From Desulfocorpusculum sp964414345 (GTDB lineage Bacteria > Desulfobacterota > Desulfocorpusculales > Desulfocorpusculum): a stretch of 32,372 nucleotides of DNA. Both the position numbers and the translations under genes were made by a program. The notes under the pieces are model-generated. The model did no database searches. It saw only the letters and a program-made list of their open reading frames with translations, and was not told the DNA's origin. This document shows, in pieces, positions 1-8,120 of this stretch (position 1 is its first letter; each line of letters opens with the position of its first letter). Where the stretch lies: the NCBI GenBank assembly GCA_964414345.1, contig CAYPWF010000043.1, positions 1 to 32,372 of the forward strand. The letters are read 5' to 3'.

Positions 1-71
1 TTAGTCTAGTCCAGGGGGGGAGTGTCGTTGCTATCGCGGGTGGCCGTGTGATTTGGAATGGGGGAGGAACC

Positions 72-1511
72 ATGCGCATTGTGGTCCTGGGTGGGGGGCC
101 TGGGGGATATGTGGCGGCGATCCGGGCCGCGCAACTGGGGGCGAAGGTCACCCTGGTGGAGAAGGATCGGATTGGAGGGACTTGCCTTCACTGGGGATGC
201 ATCCCAACCAAGGTGCTCAAGGCCACGGCCGAGCTTCTGGATGCACTGAGAAGCAAAGAGGAGATGGGCATTGACCTGGAGGGTACCCCCAAGCTCAACC
301 TGGCCCGGCTCATGGCCAGAAAGCGCAAGGTGGTGGAGATCCAGGAGACCGGGATCCTGAAAATCCTATCGCGCCTTCGTGTGCGCCACATCCAGGGAGT
401 GGGTCGCATCCTGGGCCCAGGGCTCCTGGGGCTCGAGACTCCATCTGGTGAGAGCGAACGATTGGAGTGGGACAGGCTCATCCTGGCTACTGGTTCCAGG
501 CCCCTGTGCTTGCCGTCCCTTCCCTTCGATGGTGAGCGGATCCTATCCAGCTCGGATGTTCTGGATCTCGAGGAGATCCCCTTCCGCGTGCTCATCGTGG
601 GAGGGGGAGTCATAGGATGTGAGCTGGCATGCATCCTCAAGAGCCTCGGATCCCAGGTGCATGTGGTGGAGGCACTGGAGAGGCTTCTCCCCCTGCCTGC
701 TTTGGATTTGGATTCATCCACATTGATGGAACGGGAGATGAGGAAGCGTGGCATCCAGGTGTACCTGAGGCAAGTGGTGGAGAAGGTTCAGGAGCAGGAT
801 GGCGGGCTGGAGGTGATTCTAGGGGCTTCCCATGGCCTGAAAGCCGTGCCAGGTCGGTTGCAGGCTTCAAAGGCTGTTTTAGTGGACAGGGTAGTGGTCT
901 GTGTGGGGAGGGAGCCACTCAGCAAAGGCCTCGGTCTGGAGGCCTTGGGGGTGGAAGTTGACGCAAGGGGTTGGATTCGAGTCAACCAGATGCTGGAGAC
1001 CTCGGCTTCAGGAGTGCTGGCAGTGGGGGATGCCCTTGGCCCATCCAGGCCCATGCTGGCGCATCTGGCCTCGGCCGAGGGGCTTTTGGCAGCAGAAAAT
1101 GCTATAGAAGAGGCCAAGATCATGGATTATGAGGCGGTCCCCTCGGCCATTTTCACCTCCCCAGAGGTGGCCTGTGTGGGCTTGAGCGAGCTTCAGGCAA
1201 AAGCCTTGGGAATGGATGCAAATTCTGAAAATTTCCTGATGCGCGGGATTGGTAAGGCTCAGATCCTTGGGGAAATTGCAGGTCAGGCCAAGGTGGTGTG
1301 GGAAAAAGGCACCAAGAGGCTGCTGGGGATGCAACTAATAGGTCCCCATGTGACGGAACTTCTGGGGGAGTGCACTTTGGCCCTCAAAATGGGTGCAGGT
1401 TTGGAAGACCTGGCTCGCACCATCCACCCCCATCCTACCCTTTCTGAAATTTTTGTGGAGCTGTCCCGCAAGGCTTTGGGCACACCCTTGCATGGAGTTA
1501 CAGGACCCTGA
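72..1511 (+). CDS. lpdA: Dihydrolipoamide dehydrogenase (E3)
   Basis: FAD-dependent pyridine-nucleotide disulfide oxidoreductase of 479 aa that reoxidises dihydrolipoamide of 2-oxoacid dehydrogenase complexes or the glycine cleavage system with NAD+. Visible motifs: an N-terminal FAD-binding GGGPGGY loop, the redox-active disulfide CLHWGC (Cys38 and Cys43, family form CxxxxC) followed by IPTK, a second Rossmann loop GGGVIG for NAD near residue 180, a GDA motif for FAD, and the C-terminal HPHPTLSE signature carrying the catalytic His-Glu pair contributed across the dimer. The ATG at 72 is preferred over an in-frame GTG at 48 because GGGGGAGGA precedes it at good spacing and family members begin just before the FAD loop. 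No E1, E2 or gcv gene is visible, so its complex is unknown; upstream sequence is cut by the window edge. It ends 21 bp from a convergent gene. Confidence 0.95.
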   Translation: MRIVVLGGGPGGYVAAIRAAQLGAKVTLVEKDRIGGTCLHWGCIPTKVLKATAELLDALRSKEEMGIDLEGTPKLNLARLMARKRKVVEIQETGILKILSRLRVRHIQGVGRILGPGLLGLETPSGESERLEWDRLILATGSRPLCLPSLPFDGERILSSSDVLDLEEIPFRVLIVGGGVIGCELACILKSLGSQVHVVEALERLLPLPALDLDSSTLMEREMRKRGIQVYLRQVVEKVQEQDGGLEVILGASHGLKAVPGRLQASKAVLVDRVVVCVGREPLSKGLGLEALGVEVDARGWIRVNQMLETSASGVLAVGDALGPSRPMLAHLASAEGLLAAENAIEEAKIMDYEAVPSAIFTSPEVACVGLSELQAKALGMDANSENFLMRGIGKAQILGEIAGQAKVVWEKGTKRLLGMQLIGPHVTELLGECTLALKMGAGLEDLARTIHPHPTLSEIFVELSRKALGTPLHGVTGP

Positions 1512-1532
1512 AGAATTATCTTTGAGGTCAGC

Positions 1533-3188
1533 TCAGTTCCTTTCTGCTAGAGCCCGGGCAAGCCTCCCCATCCCCGAGGATGGGTTGAAGAGCAAGGCCC
1601 GGTTACCGCCGTTGGCCTTGGCCTGGTACAAGGCCTGGTCTGCTCTTTGCAGCAACACCTCCGGCGAGCCTCCATGGTCAGGGAAGATGGCAGTCCCTAA
1701 ACTGGAGCTTATTGAAAGCTCCTCCCCGCTGATCAGAAAGGGCTTACGGATTGCCTCCAGGATTCGCTTGGCCACCTTCTGGGCGTCCCTTGGGTGGTTG
1801 ATCTCCGGGAGTACAACAACAAGCTCATCTCCCCCCATTCGCGCCACCGTGTCCCCTCCCCTCACGAGGGCGCATAATCTTCTTCCCAACTCCACCAACA
1901 ACTCGTCGCCTGCCAAGTGCCCCATCTTGTCATTGACCTGCTTGAAGTTGTCCAAGTCCATCAAGATCACACCCACACGAAGATTTTTCCTGGAAGCCTG
2001 AGCCAGGGCCACCTTGAGGCGATCCTCCATAAGCCTTCGGTTGGGAAGGGCTGTGAGGGGGTCGTGGGTGGCGCTCACCCTAAGCTCCTCTTCTTGCTCT
2101 TTACGCTCAGTTATGTCGAAAGATGCCCCTATGTAGCCTGCAAACTCCCCGTCCAGCCCATGGAAAGGCCTTCCGATCTTCAGAATCCATCTCCAGAGTC
2201 CGTCTCTCCTGCGGACTCTGAGCTCGGCCGAGAAGGGTTCCTGCTTGGAAAGGGAGTGCTCAAGCAGCTCCCTGAAGTCTTCCAGGTCCTCCGGGTGAAT
2301 CACCTGCAACCAGCCCTCACCCTTTTCCTCTTTTAGGGTTCTTCCTGTGAAATCCAACCAAGCCCGGTTGAGGTAGTCGCATTGGCCGTCCACCCCCAAT
2401 CTCCAGATCATGGTCGGAAATTCCTCGAACAGGGTCAGATAGAAATCCCGGGAACGTTGCAAGGCTTCTTCCATCCACTTTCTCTCGGTCACATCCCGGA
2501 CATACACCAGGGAGACGGGCTCTCCTCTGTAACTGGTCCTGGTGGCCGATACCTCCACATAGATGGGCGCCCCGTTTTCCCTTATGCCCTTGAATTCATA
2601 CCTTGAAGGCACCGGCTCTCCTCGCTGCCTGCGAAGGTTGAACTCTGTGACCTTTTGCCGGTCCTCGGGGTGCACCATCATGGAAACGGGCCTGCCTATG
2701 ACCTCCTCAGGCCTTTCGTAACCAAAGATGTCCAGGAACCTCTGGTTCACGTAGATATGCAGGTCTCCCCTGACCATGGCCACCCCGTCGTTGGCATGTT
2801 CGATGGCAGTACGATATCTTTCCTCTGAGGCCCTTAGGTCTTCCTCCAAGAGGCGTTCTCTGGTCATGTCCGTGATGCAGTAAAGAAGAGCCGAATCCCC
2901 TTCCCAGGTGATGGGTGCTCCCTGCATGCGAACCCAATGAACTTGCCCTGGCCTGCCCAAAAGTCTCACAGTGCGAGCCTCGTGGAGCTTGCCTGCCTGC
3001 AAAGTTTCTGGGCGATCCGCCCGGGCCGATTTTTCCTCTGCTTCTATGAACTCCTCCAGGTTTATTTCCTGGTTTTCCTGAAGCCCCAGAAGCTGCCTGG
3101 CCATGGGATTTAGAAACAGAATCCTTTTCTCTCTGACTATGAAAACAGCCTCTGGAAGCTGCTCCACTATTGTGCGGTACCTGTCCAT
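1533..3188 (-). CDS. Triple-PAS GGDEF diguanylate cyclase
   Basis: Predicted soluble sensor of 551 aa making cyclic di-GMP from GTP. There are three successive PAS/PAC modules (about residues 5-120, 125-245 and 250-370; typical phrases are YVRDVTERK and GASFDITERK), then a GGDEF domain (about 375-540) beginning THDPLTALPNRR. The active-site loop reads GGDEL where GGDEF is usual; the acidic pair and the upstream RxxD inhibitory site (RGGD, five residues before GGDEL) are intact, so activity and product inhibition are both likely. No transmembrane segment or EAL domain is seen, so the input is probably cytoplasmic (redox, light or ligand through PAS). The ATG at 3188 is favoured; a TTG at 3197 is an in-frame alternative. 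Ligands bound by the PAS domains cannot be read from sequence. Confidence 0.9.
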   Translation of the reverse strand: MDRYRTIVEQLPEAVFIVREKRILFLNPMARQLLGLQENQEINLEEFIEAEEKSARADRPETLQAGKLHEARTVRLLGRPGQVHWVRMQGAPITWEGDSALLYCITDMTRERLLEEDLRASEERYRTAIEHANDGVAMVRGDLHIYVNQRFLDIFGYERPEEVIGRPVSMMVHPEDRQKVTEFNLRRQRGEPVPSRYEFKGIRENGAPIYVEVSATRTSYRGEPVSLVYVRDVTERKWMEEALQRSRDFYLTLFEEFPTMIWRLGVDGQCDYLNRAWLDFTGRTLKEEKGEGWLQVIHPEDLEDFRELLEHSLSKQEPFSAELRVRRRDGLWRWILKIGRPFHGLDGEFAGYIGASFDITERKEQEEELRVSATHDPLTALPNRRLMEDRLKVALAQASRKNLRVGVILMDLDNFKQVNDKMGHLAGDELLVELGRRLCALVRGGDTVARMGGDELVVVLPEINHPRDAQKVAKRILEAIRKPFLISGEELSISSSLGTAIFPDHGGSPEVLLQRADQALYQAKANGGNRALLFNPSSGMGRLARALAERN

Positions 3189-3240
3189 TCTGCCCAAGCC
3201 TTTTGTCTAGCCCACATTATTGTCCCACTCGGGGAACGGG

Positions 3241-3455
3241 AGAAAAACCCTCGCCTTCAGGCGAAGACTTTAGTATGCACCCCAAGGCGCAGGCTGCGGA
3301 TATCCTCCGACTGAAGTCGGCGGTTTTATCCGTTGCGACTCAAGAACCACCGTCTGAAGCCGTTGGTTTGTGGCGGGCTGCCGAGTCGAATTCATTCGAC
3401 GGGGCATGGTTAGCCCGCCAAACCCACCGCCTTCAGGCGGTAGTAGTTTAGTCAC
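3241..3455 (+). mobile_element. IS200/IS605-like remnant without transposase or tnpB
   Basis: A 215-bp segment bounded by similar stem-loops: TCGCC-TTCA-GGCGA at 3251-3264 and ACCGCC-TTCA-GGCGGT at 3426-3441, each followed within 10-15 nt by TTTAG, the right one then by TCAC (3452-3455). Subterminal hairpins with short flanking cleavage tetranucleotides, rather than inverted-repeat tips, are the hallmark of single-strand IS200/IS605 transposons. There is no tnpA or tnpB ORF, so it is either a non-autonomous derivative (palindrome-associated element) or the scar of a deleted IS. It lies inside repeat copy A: after it the repeat resumes at GATCAATGGGGGCTATTTT, which matches copy D at GATCATGAGGGCTGTTTT. 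Exact ends are uncertain. Confidence 0.5.
3333..3455 (+). ncRNA. Putative omega-RNA-like structured RNA
   Basis: The right half of the IS-like remnant can fold elaborately. AACCA (3345-3349) pairs with TGGTT (3364-3368), with two further pairs above it. TGGCGGGCT (3371-3379) pairs perfectly with AGCCCGCCA (3412-3420), 9 bp. CGACTC (3336-3341) can pair with GAGTCG (3383-3388) inside that stem's loop, which would be a pseudoknot; alternatively GTCGAA-TTCA-TTCGAC (3385-3400) forms a local hairpin. The end is the terminal hairpin at 3426-3441. A pseudoknotted RNA running up to the right end of an IS200/IS605 element is the layout of TnpB omega guide RNAs, whose guide lies just beyond the right end. 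No tnpB is present and transcription is not shown, so this is an inference. Confidence 0.35.
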
Positions 3456-3711
3456 GATCAATGGGGGCTATTTTAATAAACCGGTCTATGCTCAAAAACA
3501 CCCTGGTTTTAATGTTCTTTCCTGGTTTGAGTCGGAATATCCCAAAGCTTACCAGAGGTTTGGGGGTGCAACCCCCAAGGTCACGGGCTTTGGAGAATAA
3601 TCCGAGCTAGATGGAATCCCTTGCCGGCAGAATCCTAGGACAAAACCAAAATGAATTCAAGCCCAAAGCCGAAGCCTTCTGCAGGCAAGTGTGCATGCCT
3701 TGAGTTTGGAG

Positions 3712-3741
3712 TTGAGCTTCCTGGCCATGGGCGGATATAAT
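3712..3741 (+). promoter_or_regulatory. Sigma70-type promoter upstream of PAC2 gene
   Basis: TTGAGC at 3712-3717 and a perfect TATAAT at 3736-3741 with an 18-bp spacer. The expected start of transcription, about 7 nt after the -10 box, falls at or next to the ATG at 3748, which would give a leaderless message. Confidence 0.5.
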
Positions 3742-3747
3742 ACTCCC

Positions 3748-4632
3748 ATGTGCGATGGTCTAGTGATGCTCTACGAGCCTAGCCTTCGAAGCCCAGCCCT
3801 TGTGGCTGGCTTCGGTGGGTGGCCCAATGCTGGGGAGGTTTCCAGCTGGGTCATAACCTTCCTGATTCAGAATCTGGGGGGGGCCAGATTCGCAGAGATT
3901 CGCCCCGAGTCCTTTTTCGATCTCATACAGCAAAGGCCCATGGTAAGCATAGAGGGTGGGAGGGTCCGCTCGGTGCAGTTCCCCTGCGGGGCTTTCTATG
4001 CTGCAGGTCCTGTACCAGGCTCCAGACGGGATCTGGTGCTTTTCCTTGGGCAAGAGCCCCATCTCTTATGGCCTCGTTTCTCGGAGCTTTTCTTGAAGGT
4101 GGTGCAGAGATTGGGGATTACAGAAGTGCTGACCGTGGGGGGGCTTTACGACAACATTCCCCACACGGTGGAGCCCAGAGTGAGCGGAATCACAAACGAC
4201 GACCAGAGGCTGGAGCGCTTCTCGGAATTGCGCATTCGACCTGCTCAATACGAGGGGCCCATGAGCATCCATACCCACCTGCTGGTAGAGGCAGAAAGTA
4301 TAGGGCTCCCGGCAACCAGCATCTGGGGACACGTGCCTTACTACATCCAGTCCAACAACGCCAAGACTTCTTTGGCCATTCTGGAGCGCCTCCAGAGCCT
4401 TCTAGGGGTTAGGTTGGACCTCAGAGAGGTGCGCCGTGCTTCAGAGATGCTGGATGAGGAAGTGGAAAGAATTGTCCAGGACAAACCCGAGCTGCGCCAA
4501 TATATCCAGAACCTGGAAAAAGAGTACTTTGCAGACGAAAACCTTCCCCTTTCAGCCCAACGTCCCATAAGAAGGGTTCCTACGCCAGGAGAAAAGGTCA
4601 TCCACATTGATCCATTCCTGCGCAAGGGCTAA
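3748..4632 (+). CDS. PAC2 family protein
   Basis: Protein of 294 aa of the PAC2 (proteasome assembly chaperone 2-like) family. The recognisable N-terminal core reads ALVAGFGGWPNAGEVSS and a middle block reads VLTVGGLYDNIPHTVEPRV, followed by a region around SIWGHVPYYIQSNN, typical of bacterial PAC2 proteins. The C-terminal third is charged and probably helical (SEMLDEEVERIVQDKPELRQ region). The molecular role of bacterial members is not established; some sit near proteasome or ATP-grasp genes, but neither is visible here. Start choice: GTG at 3691 and ATG at 3727 lie upstream of or within the apparent promoter; ATG 3748 lies at the predicted transcription start, and ATG 3766 is the next in-frame choice. 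A secreted protein gene follows after 31 bp on the same strand. Confidence 0.8.
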   Translation: MCDGLVMLYEPSLRSPALVAGFGGWPNAGEVSSWVITFLIQNLGGARFAEIRPESFFDLIQQRPMVSIEGGRVRSVQFPCGAFYAAGPVPGSRRDLVLFLGQEPHLLWPRFSELFLKVVQRLGITEVLTVGGLYDNIPHTVEPRVSGITNDDQRLERFSELRIRPAQYEGPMSIHTHLLVEAESIGLPATSIWGHVPYYIQSNNAKTSLAILERLQSLLGVRLDLREVRRASEMLDEEVERIVQDKPELRQYIQNLEKEYFADENLPLSAQRPIRRVPTPGEKVIHIDPFLRKG

Positions 4633-4663
4633 AAGAAGACCATATCGAGCCATTGATTTTCCC

Positions 4664-5713
4664 ATGGGGAAATTCAAAGAGCTGCTCATCTGGGCCATTT
4701 TGTCCCTGGTAGGAAACCTGTTTGCTACCCAAGCTTGGGGGAACTCCAGGCTTCTAGGCTCAGGTCTTCTTGTCCCCAAGGATAGCTCCTGGCTGGGAGC
4801 AGACGGGGCTATCTCGGTTCCCCTTGCAGAAAACCTTCGGCTTTGGCTTTTCGGGGACACATGGCTTAGATCCGGGGATGGAAGCCTAAAGATGGTCTCC
4901 AATTCTATGGGAATCCAAGAGGGGGAGTGCTCCGATGCTTTCCAGCCCCTCTTGGGGGAGGGTACATCCGCAGCACTGCAACCCCCAGAAAAGAAGCAGG
5001 GATGGCTTTGGCCTGTCGGGGGCATTTCGCTTGAGGAGGGCCTTTTCCTTGTTTTTCATCGGATGGAACGCAGGGGACCCGGCCCGTGGGATTTCAATGT
5101 CTTGGGATCTGAGTTGCTGCGCATATCAAATCCCAGGGCCCCGCCTTCCCAATGGGAACTCCTACGAGTAAACCTTCCATGGCCTGGAGAGGATTTCTTG
5201 GTTGCCTCCTCCCCCTTAAGATACGGCAATTACATCCTGCTTTTTGCCACCAGGCCCGACGGGGGCAGCAGAAGGCTTTTCCTGGCCAGGATTCATAAGA
5301 CGCGTTTTGTTAGCCTGGGAGTCCAAGCAGGTTGGGAGCTCTGGGCCGCAAGGGAGACTTGGTCTCCTTGCCTCCAAGCAGCGCAGCCCCTTTTTGATGG
5401 GGTAGGTACAGAGCTGACCATATCCACTGACCCCCAGGGGCACGGATGGACATGTCTTTACAGCCCTGGGGGCATTTCACCTCAAATGGTCTTGCGCAGA
5501 GCTTCGGCGCCCCAAGGCCCTTGGGGGGATGCCCAGCCTCTTTACACCTGTCCTGAGGCAGCTTCCCAAACGTTCTATTGCTACGGGGCCAAGCTTCACC
5601 CTGAATGCAGCTCCTCTGGATTGTGGATCACCTATAGCGTCAATGCCAGAGACGGCGGATTCCCAGGGACGGGAATAGCCCGACCTAGATGGCTCTTGCT
5701 GGAAGCCCCTTGA
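4664..5713 (+). CDS. Secreted DUF4185/DUF5005-like propeller protein
   Basis: Protein of 349 aa with a clear Sec signal peptide (short basic start MGKFK, hydrophobic LLIWAILSLVGNLF, cleavage after about ATQAWG). The mature part contains GADGAISVPL then LRLWLFGDTWL, a signature I associate with DUF4185/DUF5005-type beta-propeller domains related to glycoside-hydrolase folds. Repeated aromatic and acidic blade-like segments (LVASSPLRYGNYILLFATRP, GHGWTCLYSPGG, LWITYSVNARDGG) fit a propeller. The likely location is periplasmic or extracellular, with a possible role in carbohydrate binding or processing; no catalytic residues can be assigned. ATG 4664 gives the clean signal peptide; an upstream TTG at 4607 would overlap the PAC2 gene. 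It ends 6 bp from a convergent gene. Confidence 0.6.
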   Translation: MGKFKELLIWAILSLVGNLFATQAWGNSRLLGSGLLVPKDSSWLGADGAISVPLAENLRLWLFGDTWLRSGDGSLKMVSNSMGIQEGECSDAFQPLLGEGTSAALQPPEKKQGWLWPVGGISLEEGLFLVFHRMERRGPGPWDFNVLGSELLRISNPRAPPSQWELLRVNLPWPGEDFLVASSPLRYGNYILLFATRPDGGSRRLFLARIHKTRFVSLGVQAGWELWAARETWSPCLQAAQPLFDGVGTELTISTDPQGHGWTCLYSPGGISPQMVLRRASAPQGPWGDAQPLYTCPEAASQTFYCYGAKLHPECSSSGLWITYSVNARDGGFPGTGIARPRWLLLEAP

Positions 5714-5719
5714 GAAACA

Positions 5720-8071
5720 TCATCTCATACAGACCGACCTGACCTGCCGGAAATCCGTAAACCCCTTGAAGACCTTTGATATTCCGTCTTGTAGAAGGCT
5801 GCTCATTCCCTCCTCCATGGCCAGTTTCCGCACTTCCTCCACCCGTGCCCTTCTCTGGATGGCCTCTTTGATTCTGTCTGTGGCGACCAAGAGTTCGTGG
5901 ATGGCCATGCGACCCTTGTAACCCGTGTGATTACATTTTTCACAGCCTTTTCCTTTGAAGAGGCGGAGATCTGGCCCATAAGAGACCCCCAGCACTTTGA
6001 ACTTTGACGCCCCGTAGGCCTCCATGATTTCTCGGAATTCCTGCTCAGGAGGCTCGTAAGGGGTCTTGCAGTCCGAACATATTGTGCGCACCAGTCTCTG
6101 GGCCAAGATACCTATGAGGGAGTCGGCGAAGTTGAATGGATCCATACCCATTTCCAAGAGCCGTGTGATGGTCTCCGGAGCGCTGTTGGTGTGGAGGGTG
6201 CTCATCACCAGATGGCCTGTGAGGGAGGCCTCAATGGCAATCTCGGCTGTCTCCCTGTCGCGCATCTCCCCTACCATGATCACGTCCGGATCAGCCCTCA
6301 AGAAGGAGCGCATGGCCGCTGCAAAGGTAAGGCCGATCTTGGGGTGCACCTGGAGCTGGCGGAGACCCCTCTGGGTTATCTCTACCGGGTCTTCTGCGGT
6401 CCAAATCTTTCTTTCGGGAGTGTTGATGTGTCCCAGTGCCGAGTGGAGGGTCGTGCTCTTTCCGCTTCCTGTGGGCCCCACCACCAGCACCATCCCGTAG
6501 GGCTTGGAGATCATATCTAAGAAGACCTTGTAGTTGCGTTCGCTCATGGCCAGCTTGTTCAGGGGGATGGGTTCGCTGGCTGCCAAGATCCTCATGACCA
6601 CGTCTTCATTGCCCCCTGCGGTCGGGATTGTGGCCACCCTCAGTTCGATTTCCCTGTCCTGAATTTGGAACTTGATCTTTCCATCCTGGGGCTTACGGCG
6701 TTCGGCTATGTCCATAGAGGCCATGATCTTGTACCGGGCCACCAAGGCCCTGGCATGGCTGGCAGGAACCGCCAGATAGTTCATGCAGACACCGTCTATG
6801 CGAAGCCTCACCAACGTGTCCTGCCTTCCATAAGGCTCTATGTGTATGTCTGAGGCGCCCATTTTGAAGGCTTCCCTTATGATCTGGTTGGCCAGACGCA
6901 CCACGCTGGAGTCGGCCTCACTCACCTCCAGGGGAACCCAATTCTCTTCAGAGGCCGCTTCCGTCTCTTCTCCTTTTAGGCTGCTTAAGATCTCCTCCAT
7001 GGAAGAAACGCAGACTGTGGTGCTGCGGGCCTGGGTTTGAACTCTTGAGGCTTCCCTCGCCTGGAGATGAGCCTGAATGAATCTCAGGATATCTTCCTTC
7101 AAGGCCACCCGGAATTCACAGTTGCGCAACTGCCTGTGGGTGCGGATCTCGTCCAGTTTGGCCAGATCTTTGGGGTCGTCCAACAGAACAAGCGCCTTTT
7201 CCCCGGCCTTGCACACGGGAACCCACATCCGGTGCATCAGGTAATCAGGCCTGATCCCTTGCATTAAGCCTGGATCCAAAGGGATCTTTTCGTCAAAGAG
7301 CAGGTAGCCGCACCCGTAGAAAGCCGCCAAGCTCCGAAGCAGATCCTCCCTGGATATGTCCTGCTCAGCCATCAATAGCAGCTCTGGATCCACTTTTTGA
7401 GCTTTGGCCTTGCCTATGGCCTGATCCAGCTCCGCCTCGCTCAGGAGCCCCCGTTCCAGAAGCTGGTCATATCGTGTGGGGGTGCGTTGCACCATGCGTT
7501 GTTGATTGGTGAAAGCTATGCCCAAAGCTTCCGCCACCATTTCTAGGTTCGCCAGGTCTTCCTCTGTAAAAGCCTCCCCTGAGCGTTTGTTTATGAGCTG
7601 AACTACTCCTGCGAAGAGGGACTTGCCGCCCTTCTTGAAGAGAATGGGCACGGCCAGCACTTGGGTGGTCCGAAAGCCTGTTTTCTGATCCCAGCTCTTG
7701 TCAAAATGAAGCACAGGAACCTTCTTGGAGAGCTCAGCCTCGTCGTATGCATCACGTATATTCACCGGTTTCTTGCTCAAGGCTACAAAGCCTGCCAGGC
7801 TGTGGCCGTCTATGGGGAGCCTTATCTCCCTTATTTCCCGACCTTCCTTGTATTTGGAGAAGATCTGGTTTGCCCTTGCATCTACGCCGTAGATGGTTAT
7901 CCTTTCAGCCTGGAAGAACTCCAGAATGTGGTCCTTTACCCGCAGAAAAATCTCATTGAGGTCGCGTGCACAGTGGATAAGACTCGTTATTTTTTGGAGC
8001 TGTTCCTGTGCAGAGAGCTTTCTTCTGAGCTCCTCCAATTCCATGCTTCTGGAAAGCGGTCTTGATTCCAT
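5720..8071 (-). CDS. GAF-domain GspE/PulE/PilB-type secretion ATPase
   Basis: Hexameric ATPase of the type II secretion/type IV pilus assembly family, 783 aa. N to C: a GAF domain (about residues 15-190, ending in a VVQLINKR strand), a GspE N-terminal (MshEN-like) region (about 200-330), a linker, then the ATPase core. The core has the Asp box TAEDPVEI, Walker A GPTGSGKSTT (about 532-541), Walker B region VIMVGEMRDRET, the His box STLHTNSAPETITRL, and two zinc-type Cys pairs (CSDC and CEKC). The start at 8071 is set by AGGAGGA nine bases upstream; an upstream GTG lacks this. The GAF fusion is unusual for a PilB/GspE and suggests a small ligand tunes secretion or pilus extension. No other secretion or pilus genes are in view, so its partner system is unknown. 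Confidence 0.9.
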   Translation of the reverse strand: MESRPLSRSMELEELRRKLSAQEQLQKITSLIHCARDLNEIFLRVKDHILEFFQAERITIYGVDARANQIFSKYKEGREIREIRLPIDGHSLAGFVALSKKPVNIRDAYDEAELSKKVPVLHFDKSWDQKTGFRTTQVLAVPILFKKGGKSLFAGVVQLINKRSGEAFTEEDLANLEMVAEALGIAFTNQQRMVQRTPTRYDQLLERGLLSEAELDQAIGKAKAQKVDPELLLMAEQDISREDLLRSLAAFYGCGYLLFDEKIPLDPGLMQGIRPDYLMHRMWVPVCKAGEKALVLLDDPKDLAKLDEIRTHRQLRNCEFRVALKEDILRFIQAHLQAREASRVQTQARSTTVCVSSMEEILSSLKGEETEAASEENWVPLEVSEADSSVVRLANQIIREAFKMGASDIHIEPYGRQDTLVRLRIDGVCMNYLAVPASHARALVARYKIMASMDIAERRKPQDGKIKFQIQDREIELRVATIPTAGGNEDVVMRILAASEPIPLNKLAMSERNYKVFLDMISKPYGMVLVVGPTGSGKSTTLHSALGHINTPERKIWTAEDPVEITQRGLRQLQVHPKIGLTFAAAMRSFLRADPDVIMVGEMRDRETAEIAIEASLTGHLVMSTLHTNSAPETITRLLEMGMDPFNFADSLIGILAQRLVRTICSDCKTPYEPPEQEFREIMEAYGASKFKVLGVSYGPDLRLFKGKGCEKCNHTGYKGRMAIHELLVATDRIKEAIQRRARVEEVRKLAMEEGMSSLLQDGISKVFKGFTDFRQVRSVCMR

Positions 8072-8120
8072 GGCGGCTTTCCTCCTGCACGACACAGGGA
8101 TCTGCAATCCCTTTTCCCTC

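Larger units (their letters stand above)
3207..3610 (+). repeat. MITE-like interspersed repeat copy A, interrupted
   Basis: Copy A of an intergenic repeat family. The left end at 3207 begins CTAGCCCACATTATT; the right end at 3610, read on the opposite strand, begins CTAGCTCGGATTATT: 12 of 15 positions match, an imperfect terminal inverted repeat. Inside the right arm, 3526-3610 matches the other copies (blocks GAGTCGGAATAT, TTTGGGGGTGCAACCCCCAA and TTTGGAGAATAATCCGAG). The copy is split by a hairpin-rich insert at about 3241-3455; without it the length would be near 190 bp like the uninterrupted copies. Together the two elements fill most of the gene-free stretch 3189-3747. Confidence 0.7.

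Noticed and set aside
3251..3441. Recurrent CCTTCAGG / CTGAAG short palindromes as a CRISPR array
   Set aside because: Hairpins differ in arm sequence and spacing and there are no constant repeats with regular spacers; they fit IS200/IS605-type ends better.
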